A stretch of DNA of 64,000 bases from Amblyornis subalaris (GCA_018881555.1 JACAXG010000201.1:450511-514510), one strand, 5' to 3'. Shown: positions 21,801 to 36,800, counted from the stretch's first letter. Numbers and translations are program-made. The notes: generated by a model from the letters alone, not told the origin.

Positions 21801-24800
21801 GTACCGCTGCTGCTCCAAGGTTCTGTTCACGTGGTGGATCGTCTTCTCCCCTGCCTTGTTTCTCCGGAGCTCCTCAAGGCTGGTTTTGCCCTGGATCACA
21901 GGCGGGCTCTCTCCCTTCGGCTCCACGCCACTTCCAGACGTGGTTTCTTCTGCCAGGCTAATTTCTGTCTGCTCCCTTCCCTCGATTTTCCGTTCAGGAA
22001 CATTGTTCCCAGCTTGCGCAGGTATCAGCGTGTGCCTGATGGGATTCTGCAGGACCCTGGCCAGCCGATCCAGGCGTTCCACAAGGGACAGCTCACCGTT
22101 ATTCCTGAACTCCTGCTGCTGGTGTTTCCTCTGGCGCTCCAAGAACTTCACCCAGAGCTCATCCAAGCTGCCCCTGGAGTGGGTTCTCTGCCGTGGTGCT
22201 TTCCCCACGTTCCCATCGAGGGCAGTTGTTTGGCCACGTGGCAAAGGAGCGTTTCCAGCTGCTGCTTCTCTGCTGCCACGCTGGTGCAGCTCCATCCCAG
22301 ATGCCTCATTCCCAGAGGATGCACTGACACTCAGATCCTCGTTCCTGCTGTCATCTGCCTCTGCAGGGAGTGCAAAGAATTCCCTTTCCCCACCTCTCCC
22401 GTGGAGGACAGAGGAACCCCGATGGTGCCGATGTGTTTTTGCCAAGGCAGCACCTGAGGAAGGGGGAGCGTGTCCAGCTCCAGGGCTGTCCCTGGAGAAT
22501 TCCCTGGAATCCAGGCAGCAGCTCCCACTGGTGGGCATCGGGCGGTGCAGGGAGGGCCGGGTGGGTCTGGGGATGGAACGGGAGGGTTTTACAGACTTGG
22601 GACGATCTGTGTGTTCTGGAAGAGAAGAAAACACTTCAGNGTCTTGTTTCTTTACAAAGACTCGAGTAGCAAACAGCTTGAACCGGAGGATTTTCATCCT
22701 AAAACTTTCAAAACACTTCCAAGGATTAAAAGCTGGATCACTGAGCTCATTCCCAAAATGCAATGAACTGGAAAATGTAGTTTGAGCATCACTAAAAGCA
22801 CATAAATAATATTTGCTATCATTTGCAGCATGGAATGCAAGAGAATTATTATATCCAAGGGAATCTGAGGGAGGACTTTAATTACACCTCAGGGAACTGC
22901 CCTGGCCAACACTGAACTGAGGCTTTATTTAGTCATGGAATGGGAAGGGAATTGGACCTTAAAGCCCACCCAGTTCCATGGGCAGGGACACCTTCCACTA
23001 TCCCAGGGTGCTCCAACCCGGCCCTGGACACTCCCAGGGATGGAGCAGCCCCACTGCCCTGGCCATCCATGAAGGACTCACAGCATGTGCCACGACCACT
23101 CTCCAAAAGAGCTTTAAAGTCATTTTTAATATAATACAAGAAACAGGAAGTTTTAAAATGTGCTTTGTGTTGGGTTCTTTGTATAAAGGACTGGATTATT
23201 TCATCTCTTCTCTGCCCAACACAAAGACTTGGGTGGAACATGGAGATCATGGACACTGGAACCAGGCCCTGCCTCTCTCAACTCTGAAATTGAAGGAATT
23301 TTTCTTCCCATACAAGGGCAATGTTTATAAACTTGTGTAAGAGGCTTCCTCCACATCCTCCTGACAAATGAGATCAGGCATGGGAATGCCAGGCAGAACT
23401 TTGCTATTCCTGGCTTTTTAGAAAGTTACCAAGAAATGGAAGGAATGTAAACAGGCAAAAAATAAAAATAAGTTTGTATGGAGAAACTTTTTTTAAAAAA
23501 AATACATAACTTGCATAATTTTAAGCTCTAGACAAGCTCTGTGGGTAGAGGTAATCTTTTATTAGATCATCTAAAAATACAGTTGAAGAAGTCAGGAAGA
23601 TTTAAGACATGCAAGTCTTCTTCTGAAAGCTTGTTGAAAGTTCCAGCTGCACTGGCTGCTTTCACAAAAGATTCTTTCTCCTTACAGTTCTTTTCTTACC
23701 TGGGCCCTTAGACCATCACAGCTACAAAAAAAAATTATGAGATAATTTTCTATTAGCACTTTTGTTCCCCTCTCATTTTTATCCAGGTTAGTGATGTTGC
23801 AGCCTAATATAATCATTTGGAATTTTCTTCTGCAAATCAAAATCATCTTCTGGAAATACCAAAATCTCACCCTTCTGAGAAAAAAGCTTCAAAGGAAAAA
23901 AAAAACCACCTGCAGTGAAAAACTAAAATAATCAGATGAAATCCCTACCAACACATCAGGACAACTTCCCTGAGGAATGAGCAGCTGCTCTCAGGAGAGG
24001 TGGCAGCCACTCAGCAACCCCATGGTGACAGTTCCATCCCTACCCATGGCCAGGGAATTCCCTACCCATGGGAATCCAGGCAGTTCACCAGCCACTCCCA
24101 ACGGCAGGAGGAGGTTTGTACAGGGAGTGTCCGTGAGGACTGATCTTAGCTGCTGTCCCCAGAGGCAGNGCCAAACCCCCAGGGAGCTCAGCCTCATCCC
24201 ACCCTGCCAGCACGACAGCTCCACGTGGCCGTGGGGAGGAAATCCCGACCTTCATCCCTGAGCAGGCTCCTCCCGGGCAGGGGCTGGAAGGGACAGGGAC
24301 AGCAGCAAACCCCGCTGAAGGTCCGGGGAACACCCAGGACAGAGATCCCTGACGTGACATCACAGTGTCTGTGGGCAGGACAGCCCCAGCCCGGCACGCA
24401 CAGAATCCCAGCCCGCTCCAGCTGCCAGGGAANTCCTGACAATTCTACACGGGCTCCAGCAGCCCTGGAGACACGGGAATGCCAGCAAATACCGATGTCC
24501 AAGTGTTTCATGGAGTCATGGAATGGTTGGGGTTGGAAGGGACATTAAAGACCATCCCATTCCACCCCTGCCATGGGTTCCACTATCCCAGGTGGCTCCA
24601 AGCCCCATCCAGCCTGGCCTGGGACACTTCCAGGGATGGAGAGTCCACAACCTGTACTTCATCAGTCAGGGAGAAGCAGAAAGATAAGGAAAACTGAGTC
24701 AAATTTAGCATCTTCTGGCAGACTACCAGCAGTGTCACAGGAACAGACACCAGGGATCCTGAAATGTGATTCTTCTGCTCTGGTTTCTTTCACATTTATG

Positions 24801-27800
24801 AAAACNCATAAACAATTACAGAATTAAAACCACATTTTAACTACCTGAAGAATGTTCCAGTGGTATCCTCTGCTCCTCAGCCCAGGCAAGCTTAGGCCAG
24901 GCCCTGTGACTGTAGATTCCCTCTTTATCCTGGGCAGGTGCTCTGTGTGGAGTGGGATCATCCCTCAAACCAAGCACACGGGCCAGGAGCCCTGGAGGAG
25001 GAGCATCCTCTGACCCTGCACAGAAAGAGAGGAACAACAGTGAGGAAACAGGAAGGGTAGATACAGAAATGCCACAATTAACCAACTTCACCATCCCTGG
25101 CAGTGTCCAGGGCCAGGCTGGACNGGGCTTGGAGCNACCTGGGATAGTGGAAGGTGTCCCTGCCCANGGNAGGGGCNGGAATGAGATCNTCTTAAAGGTC
25201 CCTTCCAACCCATTCCAAAGCATTCCATAATTCCATGATCATATCCCTGTCTCAATGTCAGAAACCTAAAATTGCCTCCACCAATTTCTCGTCTTTCCCA
25301 ACCCCACCTGGTCACATCCCATGGATTTCCTCCACCCAATTCCCTCAGCTGCTCCTCCTGAGCTAAGAGCCCTCAGTGCCGCAGGGACTGCGAAAAACAA
25401 AATGTATTTTTTAATCTTGCTGTACATTTTCCCAGAACCTTGTGCTGCTTCATTTGCATGTTGAATTTTTATATCTGGCATCACCATTTCTGCAAAACAA
25501 CAGACTTGCATCATATTTGTTTCTCTCATTTTGGACACATTTCCCCAGAGAGACTAGAAAAAGGTCAAGAGCAGGGACACCTAAACCATCCCCAGCACAA
25601 CTCATGGCTGTGCTGCCTGACCTGGGCANTTCTGGCACTTTGTACCAGCCTGCTCCCTTGGTCTCAGGAACTCAGGGACTGGACATCTCTAGTTCTGTCT
25701 GCAAATAACTTTGGATATTAAAAAGCTCTGACTGAAACCTGCAAATAAAACCTGCAATGCCCAAGTGATCCATTCTTTACGGGCAAAGTGGCAGAGTGGT
25801 GAAAGAATCCAAAGTGAGCAGGAATTCCCAGAGGAAAGAAAAGGATGATCAAGCTGAGCTTTGCTTCTTTTCACTGCCAGAATGGAGCAACAACACCCCT
25901 TTCATCCCAGAGATGGAAACCAGAGCCTGCAGGCAGGAATTGTCCTTGGGGTCACATCCATGGATTACAGACACCATTGGATAGAGAAAGAACTACCTGA
26001 GTGAGAGCTCCCACCACTGGCCTCTGACTCCACCGGAGACATCCTGGCTCCTGCTGTTTGATAAGGCACATAATACATCCCAGTGCTTCCCAAAGGCTTG
26101 TATGGCAGCAGCAGGGGCTGAGCTGTGGGGATGGAAGGGAAAACAAAGAACAGGAGTCAGGCCTGAAGCCTNTAATGCAACAAGGCAGGACCTGAGGAGA
26201 CTGCTCAGGGTGTTCCTGGGGCTAAATCTTGAGAAATACCCTATTCTTTAGGAAAATAAATTGCAGCTATTATTTCATTAATTAAATTTATTGCATTATT
26301 TAATCCCCATCCAAAGGCAGAGGGTTTACCATCATTTACCTAATAAAACCAGCTTTACCTATTCAATATTAAAATTGTGATTAGGGTGACAAACACTGAC
26401 TGACAGAAATAACTCCTGTACCCACAGGGCTTCCAGCTGATCCACGTTTGAGGGAATCCCCTTAAAGGAGCAGGGATGTGTCTCTCAAGTCAATAGGAGC
26501 ACTGTGCTGATAGAGCCCCAGTATGAAACAGCACTGGGGTGGGAAACCTCTGTGAACATCCACTTTCCTCTGCTGACAGATATTCCAAACCCTGCCAATT
26601 TCTACGTTTCATTCTATTAAAAACAGCAATGTGCAAATTTTCCTCTGATGTTTTGGTATTATCTTGACTGGAGAGTAGATCAGTAATCAGATATAGCTCT
26701 TGATGAACTCCAAGCAGTGAATCAAATCAAATTATCTACATACAAGTGTCAGAAAATGTNCTTCAACCAGACTTGGACACAGTAAATTCAGTTCTAGAGA
26801 AACCTGAAGTGAATCACAACAGTATCCATACAAATCCCTCCTTACCAGACTGAAAACCCCAAGTTTAAGGGTTGGCATTTCCCCCCATATGAGCAACTTT
26901 ATTCAAATTATCTCAAGGATGTTATTTCCAGGTAAAAGCTGTGTTTGGTTTGGGTTCTAATGCTTATCAACATCTTGAACTTGTACAGATCCAAGCCCAT
27001 AGATCCATGTAAGACAGGAATTTGCTCACCTGGCTGCCTTGGGAAGGGGGGAATCTCGTTGTGGGCTGAAGTTGTAACGTTGGGAGGCTCAGGGGCTTTG
27101 GGGAGCGACGACTGCTGGGCAGCATTCCCACCCTCCTGGGGATCCACATAGATCTCTGCTGAAAAGGTGGTTTTCCCAGGGCTTTCTGTGGTGATCTGAG
27201 TGGCAGCATCAGAAGTCCTCCTCCCAGGTTTTGCAGGAAGTGCAGAGCTGGAGATGCCCTTGGGACCATGCGCCCCTGAGTGCCCCAGAGCCCAGGGCCT
27301 GTCCCTGCCCCGCAGCTCCCATCCTGTGCTGGGAGCAGAGGCAAACCCCCGGCAGGGATCTGCTGAGGCTGCTGGGAGAGCTGATCCGGGAGCTTCTGGA
27401 ATAACCTCAGCAGGAGGTAGTCTAGGAACACCTTCTGTTAGAGCTTCTGGAGCTGCTTTGGAAGTCACTGACTGACTCTTCACCTGAGGTTTATCCCACC
27501 TTTTCATCCCACTTTCAGCATTCCNGGCGCTGCGCAGCTCCGAGCTACTGACCTTGGAGGAAAGGGTTATGTGCACACAAGACAGGAATTTCCTCACTGG
27601 AGATGAGGGAGTCTCAGCTGTGGTGGATAAAACCCCATCTGCAGGTAACTGGGGAGGAGGATCCATTTGCTCCCTCGCAGCCTCTTTTGGAACGAGAGGT
27701 GGCTCATCAGGGCTTTTCCTCTGCTCTGCCAAGCCCTCGCTGTGGCCCTTCAGCAAATCCCTTGGTGCAGCTGGATCCNAGCCTGCTGAGCTCTCGCAGA

Positions 27801-30800
27801 ACTGCATGTGCCCAGGTGGGCTCTTCTGCTGGGAAGAGCTCGGAGAGTGGGACGCAATAAATGGATCTGTTTCTTGACTGACTCCTGTGCTGCCATGGAG
27901 CCCCTCGGGTGTGGCACTCTGCCTGCCCCCCTCACCCACATCTGCAGCCAGAAATTCAGGGGGGTTTGTGCTAAGGGTCTGTGTTTTCTCGGCATGGATG
28001 CTCCCAGAACCCCGAGCTGCACAGGCTGTTCCCTGAGGAGCTCCAGCTCCGGCACTGGCAGCAGAGACAGGAGGAATCCTGTCCTGCTCTGCAGCACGAA
28101 NAACCCCATCACCCCCCGAGCCAGCCAGCACTGCACTCGGGGGAGAGCTCTGGGATCCCTCCCAAGGGTGTCTGCCATGGCTCCCTTCCCCAGCAACGGC
28201 AGAGTCTCCCTCCAAAGGCAGGATCTCACCCAATCCCTCCCTGGGAATGCTGGTGCTGCATGCCAGGGATCCCGGCGGTGCTGGCAGCCGCCTCTGGGAC
28301 GAGAGAGTGATGGAAGGGATTGGCTTTCCCAGCTCTTCCCAACCCTTCCCCACGGACGGCAGCTCCGGAGCTGGGAGGTGCAGCTCTGTGTGGGTACCAG
28401 AGGCAGCTGCAGAGCTCCCTGCCCAGGGATCCCATTCCAGCAGGGGCTGGAGCTCTGCATTGGCTCTGGAATGACCCATAGCCAGGTGCTGGTTGCACAC
28501 ACGCAGCTGAGCAGCGTTCCAAGGTTTCAGCTGCACGTCCTGCAGCTCAGCAGCATTCCAAGGTTTCAGCTGCATGTCCTGCAGCTCAGCAGCATTCCAA
28601 GGTTTCAGCTGCATGTCCTGCAGCTCAGCAGCATTCCAAGGTTTCAGCTGCATGTCCTGCAGCTCAGAAGCACTCCAAGATTTCAGCTGCATGTCCTCCA
28701 GCAGGGAGCAGGCAGAGGGATCAGCTCTAGGGAATTGTCGGGAGCTGGACTGGAAGAGCTCCTGAGTCCTCCTGGCGAGCTGTGCGTGCCTGTCCGTGGG
28801 AAACCTGGGAACCTGGAAATGCTCTGTGGCCTGTTCCTGCTTCCTCAGGTACTCAGCAGCTGCTTCCACACCAGGGACCCAGGGATCCTGAAAAACAGAG
28901 CACAGTTCACAGAGGTCATGGGGAAAGCCTCCCAGCCCCACCAAACTCTGGGTGGAAAAATTCAAAGTAAGAGGAGAGCTGTCAATAACCAAGAGTTTGT
29001 CATCAGCAAGGGGTGGAACACAGCTGTTCAAAACTAACTCAAAATCTGTCCTCTTCAAGGGCCAAATCTCTCCCATGGCTTTGAGTGGTTGCAACCAAGA
29101 GCAGCAACAGCAACGACAGAGCCCTTCAGTCTGCGGAACTATAAAGCTGTGACTCTGCTGAAGGGCTCAAGGTGTAAACACCTCTTCAACATGGAACCCT
29201 GGAATGGTTTGGGTTGGAAGGACCTTAAANCNCATCCAGTGCCACCCCTGCCATGGGCAGGNACACCTTCCACTGTCCCAGGCTGCTCCAAGCCCCGTCC
29301 AGCCCGGCCCTGGACACTTCCAGGGATCCAGGGGCAGCCACAGCTGCTCTGGACAAGCTGTTTAATCCCTTCACTCCCTGGAAAACAGGAGTCAAACGTT
29401 CTGCCTTTCGATCCCTTGGTTCCACACACAGCTGGACCTTTGTCACAAACCTGGTTTGGAACACTGGGAATAATGACTTTCTTTTGGATGAATATCCACT
29501 AAATTCACCACTTAAGTTCAAAGGGACTTGGAGGGACACACATGACACTAAATCTGGGTGATTTCAGTGATGAGTTTATTAATTAGAGGCAATTAGATAA
29601 AATCCCTGGAAGTGTTCCAAAAACCTGTGGATGTGGCACGGGAGGACACAATTTAGTGGTGACCCTGGTGGTGCTGGTTAATGGTTGGACTTGGTGATCT
29701 TGGAGGTCTTTTCCAGCCTTCACAATTCCACAATTCTAAGTGCTGACATAATTTTATTAATTTAAGTGTAATTAAAAATTCCAACACTTCCACCGAAGTG
29801 CAGNGAGCAAATCTGAGATAAATGTACTGCCATGGAGATGGGCCAGATAAGCTTAATTAGAGAAAAAAGACACAAAAATCTAGGTTATATTTATTTTCTC
29901 CTACTGATTGGAACAACCGTGGAAGCAGCAGAGTGTAACCATTAATAAAATACAACCCAGGTCCCTGGATGATTACATCCCCATCAACCACTTGGAATTT
30001 GGCAACAAAAAGCAGCGAGAAACATTTTTGGTGTAAACCAAACACATAAACAAGTATTTCACAAGAGCTTTTCCAGCCTTTCTCCATTCCAGATGTCACG
30101 ACAGCAGCAAACTACTCCAGCAAGGCCTGCATCATTACTCCACTTTTTTATTCCTTTATGCATTTTAAGCCAATAAATCAGTTTATGATTAACTTCCTGC
30201 ATTTCCTACAGGCAAGAGGGACAACAGGAGCCTGTGCAAGAATGCAAGGACACGGAGCAGAGCTGTGCCAGCACAGGGATGATCCCAAGNCTTCTCTTCC
30301 CTAAACCACGTGCCAGTTCAACGGCCTCAAGTAATCCAGAGCAACTCCCACCANCGAGAGCAGGCACAGAAGTTGTGATAAACTCATCTTCCCAAGCCTT
30401 TCACATGTTTTATTGTGCTTGTTATGTGTCATCCTTCCAAAAAAGCTCTCCATGGCATATGATCCACAGGAGTCTGCAGTGCAAATTTAGAGCTACAACT
30501 CCGTGAACTTCCTGGAGAAGTGAGAAAGCTCAAGGAGTGGAAAAGTACAGCAGAGAGTGGAAGAAAACAGGGCACAAAGGGGGAAAGGCTCTTGGGAAAG
30601 GGAAGAGGGAGCATTTGGCACCCCAAAATACAGGTGGGGTGATGGGCTCCTCAATTTAGGAGGGAAATCCTGGGGTTTAGGATGCTGGAATTGTCACCAA
30701 TTTACACCAAACAGCAACTCCAAACCTGCCATGGCCAGGGACACCTTCCACCATCCCAGGNTNCTCCAAGCCCCGNCCAACCTGGCCTTGGACAGTCCCA

Positions 30801-33800
30801 GGAATCCAGGGACAGCCACAGCTTCTCTGGGCAACCTGAGCCAGCCAGGAATTCCTTCCCAATATCCCATCTCNCCCTGCCCTCTGGCAGTGGGAAGCCA
30901 TTCCCTGTGTCCTGGCCCTCCATGCCTTGTCCCAAGNCCCTCTCCAGCTCTCCTGGAGCCCCTTTAGGCACTGGCAAGGGCTCTGAGGTCTCCCTGGAGC
31001 CTTCTCTTCTCCAGGGGAACATTCCCAGCTCTCCCAGCCTGTTCATGTTGAATATTCTGGGGGTTTTGAGCCCCTCTTCAGCTGAGCACTTGAGCCCACA
31101 TTTGCTGCCCATCCCAGTCCCCTCCCGAGCCCCCTGCTCAGCCAAACATGGAAAATCCATAGGATTGTTCCCTGCCTGTGACAAACAGAGATNCTCAACT
31201 GCCTCAAAAGATGGAAAATATTTCCAAGTAGAAGATCCCAGAGAACTTTCCCAAGCTGTCCTGCTCCTTTCTCTTTCTACAAACTTCACACACTCCTTGT
31301 GGCAAACAATAAAANGCCACGGTGGCACCTGAATGTCTTGACTTGTCACCTCTGAAAACGAGAGGCAGAGTCCAAACTTTCCCAAAAACATCCATCCCAA
31401 ACCTGCCCCACAGGCACTGAATAAAGATGCTGGGCTGCTGGAGGAATTGTTTGCCTGAGCAGCAGGAACAGTTTGTATTCCTCAGCCTTAAAAGTTTAGT
31501 AGAAGGAAAATGTCTTTTCCTAAGCTTTGTTCTGTTCTTTTTAAGTCCATGCATGGCCAGTTTGGCTCTAAAAATTCCACACTTCTTGTACACAACAGTT
31601 CCCACTAAATTTATAGGAGATTATTTTGTCTGGCTGCACTTTTTTCAGTGCAATAGTTTTCAACAATCTGTACTTTTCAGTGACAGTGTTTTGCTTGGAG
31701 GGAAAGATACATTTATCTTAAGTACAATAAAAAAAACCCAGTCACCTTCACTCTGCAAATTCAAACCACTTTTTATCTCAAATTAAAAACATTGCAGTGC
31801 AAAAATATTTTGGAGATCAAAGCACAAAGTGCTGTGGTTGAACTGAAGCAATTTCTTGGGAACTTGGTTTGCGAAATGATGGTGAATTCCTTCTTTCTCT
31901 AAACCAGGGTAAAACAATTCCCAGCTGACACTGAGTCACAGAAAGGTAAAATCCTTGGGTCCACACTGCACCAAGTTCATTTTAGGGACAAAGCTGTGAT
32001 CAAACAAAACCTAAAAGTTGGGGGNAAAAAAAGAGCTTTGAGGCCTCTGCTTTTGTATTTGTGTTTTGTTTCTCTTTTTTAAGAAATCTGAATTTCTAGA
32101 ATTAAATAAAATAGTCTTTTTTTTTCCCCAGCTTCCCAAAGACTCCACCAATCCATGAATACTGGGNAGTTTGGTCTGAGGGGTTTTGGAAGCTGCTGTG
32201 TCTCCTACCAGCACTGTTGATCCAAAGGAGCTCTAACACAGAGTCCTCTGAAACCACAGTTTGTCACTCTCATTAATGCAAGGCTTTTAATGAAAACAAA
32301 CAAACCAACCCCTGCTGCTTTTCCTGGGAGGCAGGCAGCCTGCAGGATAAAACAGGAAAAAAATCGAAGGGAAAAATAAAAAAGAATCTATTCCTAAAGC
32401 TCAGGGCACTGGTGTGAATCACCAGTCCCTAGAAATCCTGCCACAACCACACTGGAGACCCGAGCAGTGCCAAAAATGGACATTTAAAGCGAAAACAAAG
32501 GTAAAACACTCCTGCTTAGACAAATTCCAGTCCAGATATGTATTTTATACATGACCCAGGAANGTTCCAAAGGAGACACACAAACCATGACAATTCCATG
32601 GCAAGTCTTCCCAGAACACAGAGCTGCAGGACACTGAAAGCTCCTCAGCCCTGATCCCTGCCCCAGCCCAGCATTAACACCTCCATCACTCCAACAGACA
32701 CTGCCCCAGCTCTCCTGGAGAGCATCCTGTGATCAGCACTCCAGAATTCCCCCTGGACATCCTTACCGTGCAGGAGCTCCAATCCCAACACGGCTCCTCC
32801 TCGCCCTGGAACAGCCCATTCCCTCTGACCAGCACGGGGCAGCAACAAGTGGAACAATTCCCTCCCTCCTTCCCCCAGGGATCCTTTCAAAACTGAGCNT
32901 CCCGTGGGAAGTTACCCAACAAACACTCCCATTGTCCCAAGGATATTCCAGGTACACTGACCTCCCTCCACAGGAGGAGTTTCCAGCTTCCAGGGCACAA
33001 CCACCACCTGCACAAATATTTNGTGGAGAGAATTCCTCAAGCCAATCTAGAACCAGGAGCTGTGGGCAGTTCCTCCCCGTAACATCAATTCTCCCCCCCC
33101 ATCTCTGTCCTTGCTTTGGGACATCTTCAGCTGTCACCCCCCACNCCCAAACCATCCCAAGGTATCGGAACACTCTCTGGGAAAACCATAAAAGAAACCC
33201 CCAAGCCCCCCAGGAGCAGCTGCAGCAGCATTTCCCCCGCCGGAGCTGGTCTGTACCTTGGCTCGTGCGGAGTCCTTGGCCCCCGGCAGCAGCTCTGCCT
33301 TCATCTCCTCCATCCTTCGCCGGGTCTCTTCATCCCAGTCCGGCCCAGGCTCCTGGGACTGGCTGGCCAGTCTGAGCTTCACCCAGGCTGCCAGGGAACA
33401 CAAACCAGGAGAGGTTTCCTTTCCCATCTCATGTATGAGAACAGTTTTAGAACTTGAAGTCAAAGCTGTGCATTTCTGGTTACCCCAACCGAGAGAACAG
33501 AGACCATACCGAATTCCAGAGCTCCTGGAATGACCAGGAATACGATGTAAAATGGGCCTTTGAGGCATTTCTTTGGAGAGATGGATCCAAGACTCTTTCC
33601 TGGTTCTGTCGTCTCTGCAGCCTCAGACACAAGTCAAAGCTCACTCACACAATCCTTCCCCAAATTCCTGACCCAACAACTACGTGGATTAAATGCTTCC
33701 TTGCACTGATGTAAGGCAAAGGTTTCCAAACTGGAAAAGCCCAATTCTATCCCATTCTATCATAGTACAGAAGACTACTACAAAGTATCCAGCATTAAGC

Positions 33801-36800
33801 CCATTAAAGCTTCTCATTATAATACCAAACAATCACCTCTAAAGCAGGGGAGCAGACTCAGGTCCCCTTGCACCCACATCCCATCAAAGCAATCCCACAA
33901 ACACAAACCCAACCCAAGATGTGCCCTTCTGGCACAACACACGACCAACCCCACCTGAGGCGTCCTTACCTCGGATCTTCCTCTCCTGTTCCTTGGCACT
34001 CTTCAGGAGCTGGGAGGCGTCGGCCCCAGGGGAGGCAGTCCCGAGCAGGCTCCTGACCCGGGCAGCCAGGGAATCCCCGCTGCTGCTGCTGCCGCTCCCT
34101 GCCCGCAGCCCGGCGGCCCCAGCTGCAGGCAGGACGCTCTGGAACCCTCCCGAGGCACTGCCTGGCTGCTGCCAGCGAGGAGGGTTCCCCAGGAGGCTCC
34201 CGACGCGGGCGCTGAGCGAATCCCCGCTGCTGCTGTCGTCGCTGCCTCGCGTCCCTCCTGCCCTTCCGGCCCCTCCGGCCTGGGACGAGGAGCTCCGGGA
34301 GCCTCCCAGGCCAGCGCCGACAGCGCCCAGAGGCTCCAGAGCAGGAGGAGTGCCCGGCTCTGGGGCTGTGCCCGTGCTGAGGGCACTGCTGGCGCTGCTC
34401 TGTGCCAGCCCCGGAGCAGGCTGGTTCCTGTCCGTGGTCACGCTGCTGCACCCTTCCGGCTCCGACCTTCCCGCGGATTTCCCTGTCCTGAGCTCCTGGG
34501 TCACCTCCTTCATCCCTTCGCTGCGGTGCAAAGGGACATCCACAGGGTCTTCCCATCCCAAACGACACGCGCCAGAGTCCAGAAGATTTGCCAGCAGCCC
34601 CTCTTCCCGCACACTCCTCGGGGTCGCAGCCTCATCCCACGGCAGTCTCTTCAGAAGCTCAGGGATGCTGTCCTTCCCTAGCCTGGAATCCTTGGAATCA
34701 CCCTCCTTCCNAACCAGCACCAGGGAAGAGTCCCCAGTTTCTCTGCAGGAGGCTGTGGGAAAAGCAGGATGACTCCACCTGGCAGAGAGATCCTCTGCCT
34801 CTGCCAGCAGCTCCCGGATGTCTCGCAGGGCACCAGATCCCAGCAAGGAATCCCTTTCCTGCCCTTTGTTGCTCTCACTTCCCACACCGGAGGTCTGGGA
34901 TCCTCTGTCTAATTCCACTTTAGTCTTNACTCCAGACAGAAGCCCAGCAGCCCACCCCTGCAGGCTGCATTCCCAGCTCCTGGACTCATGGTCAGCAAGC
35001 AGGTCCCGAGCACTTTTCCCACCAGGCAGGGGACTGTCCCTGCCAGGAGAGCAGCCGGGTGGATCCTGCTCTGCTCCAGCAGATCCAGAGGAACGCTCTG
35101 GGTGCCGGGCTGTGGAAATGGGAGCAGCCACCTCCAGCTGGGGGCCTGACACGCTGCACTGGCTCACTGGGTCATCTCCAAAGAATCTTGAGAAGCTGGG
35201 AGAGAGATCCCGGGGTGACAGAACATCAGAGCCAGCCTCNGACTCCATGGGAATGGACACGCTGGGGGTGGAGGTGTCGGAGTCACAGCNCATTTGTGAC
35301 AGTTCAAATGCTGACAGCAGTTTACCTGCAAAGGAACAGAACATGCAGTGACTTTGAGGCTCCACAAGCAGCTGCATCAGCAAAGACTTTCTCCTGGACT
35401 AGAGGGCACACAAAGGGAGGGAAGAACTCAAATTTTGGAAAATATTTAGGATGCTATTCTTAGAATGAGACTTGAACTAAGATTTCCATGAGAATTGTCT
35501 CCTCAAAGAAATCTTTAAAGAGTATTTTGGATAAATATCAAAGAAAATACAAAACTTATCACAGAAGTAGAGAATCTCCTGAGCTGGAAGGGACCCCCAG
35601 GGATCATCCAGTNCAGCTCCTGGCCCTGCACAGACACCCCAACAATCCCACCCTGTGCATCCCTGGGAGCGTTGTCCAAACNCTCCTGGAGCTCTGGCAG
35701 CCTTGGGGCTGGGACCATTCCCTGGGGAGCCTGTTCAGTGCCNACCACCCTCTGGGGGAAGAACCTTTCCCTGATAACTTGACTTAAATAATTTGCTTTT
35801 AAATAACTGCTTAGACTGGATTTGAAATGTGTTCTTNGATAAATGACACAGTGGTGCTTGGCTGTCCAAATGAACACCTGGTTTACAAAATTTTCTTCCC
35901 GGAAAGCGCTGCCTGGCCCTGGCTGCCCAGGGCAGGGGTGGAGTGCCCATCCCTGGAGNGATTTAAAATCCATGTGGGTGTGGCACTTGAGGACATGGGG
36001 CAGTGGTGGCCTTGGCAGTGNTGGGGATGGTTGGACTCGATGGGCTCAGAGGGCTTTTCCAACCTCACTGATCCCCTGATTCTACTGAGGACAAATCTTC
36101 CCCCGTCCCAAAAGCCACGTGGTTTAAGACCTTGCCAGGTCTCCCATAATCCATAAAGGGAAAAAATCATAAAAGAAAACAGGAGAAGATTTAACCCCTT
36201 CTGGTGAGAGGACCAGGTCAGTGCAGGGGGGCTGAAGTCACAGAATGGAAAGGGTCACCCAGGGACTGGTTGGGAGGAGCCTCCAGACCTGCCCTTCCCA
36301 CTGGGCACAAGAGGCAAATCCCAAACCAGGACACACTCAGGAAATGACACATTGGGAGTAGTTTTAATGCCCATTTCCACATTTTAATGACACAGAGGCA
36401 AGTCCCTGAAGGACATCTTAACCCTACCTGGACACCCTGTTCTGCAGCTAGAAATGACTGAACCCTGGCAAGGTCACACTGATTTGGCTGCTGCTGGTGA
36501 TGTTAATTGGATGGATTTAGGAACAGACCTGCTCAGTTATAAAAATGTTGACAACTTTTTGTCACACTGAACACACCAAGAAATCCCAGAATGAAAAAGA
36601 AACCAGGATTTATTCCTCTCACAGGAAGAAAAAGTCTGGTCCGATTCCTTTAATCCCAAGCTACAACCCATGTCCTTCTGAAGAACTCTTGTAAAAAGAG
36701 AAATAAAGGGAACAAAGACACGATATCACTGCCCTGCCTGGCAGCTGCCCCACAGCCACATTCCTGACTCCTCAGGGAGGAGGTTTTCCCACTTCTCCAA

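Larger units (their letters stand above)
22616..24844 (-). other. ALMS1: ALMS1 intron 12
   Basis: Contains CR1 fragments at 22932-23062 and 24507-24650. A more GC-rich block at 23980-24430 has open frames on both strands, but neither the splice context nor the phase supports an exon; joining exon 12 directly to exon 13 is phase-consistent. Confidence 0.55.
28888..33256 (-). other. ALMS1: ALMS1 intron 9
   Basis: Contains CR1 fragments at 29188-29365, 29598-29742 and 30722-31120. The rest (29750-30720 and 31130-33250) is AT-rich single-copy DNA with no exon that I can support. Confidence 0.6.

Noticed and set aside
21393..22785. Two plus-strand open frames of 354 and 378 codons
   Set aside because: Antisense shadows of ALMS1 exon 13 caused by high GC; no homologous motifs.
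27808..29037. Plus-strand open frame of 409 codons
   Set aside because: Antisense to ALMS1 exon 10; the minus frame has conserved ALMS1 blocks and phase-matched splice sites.
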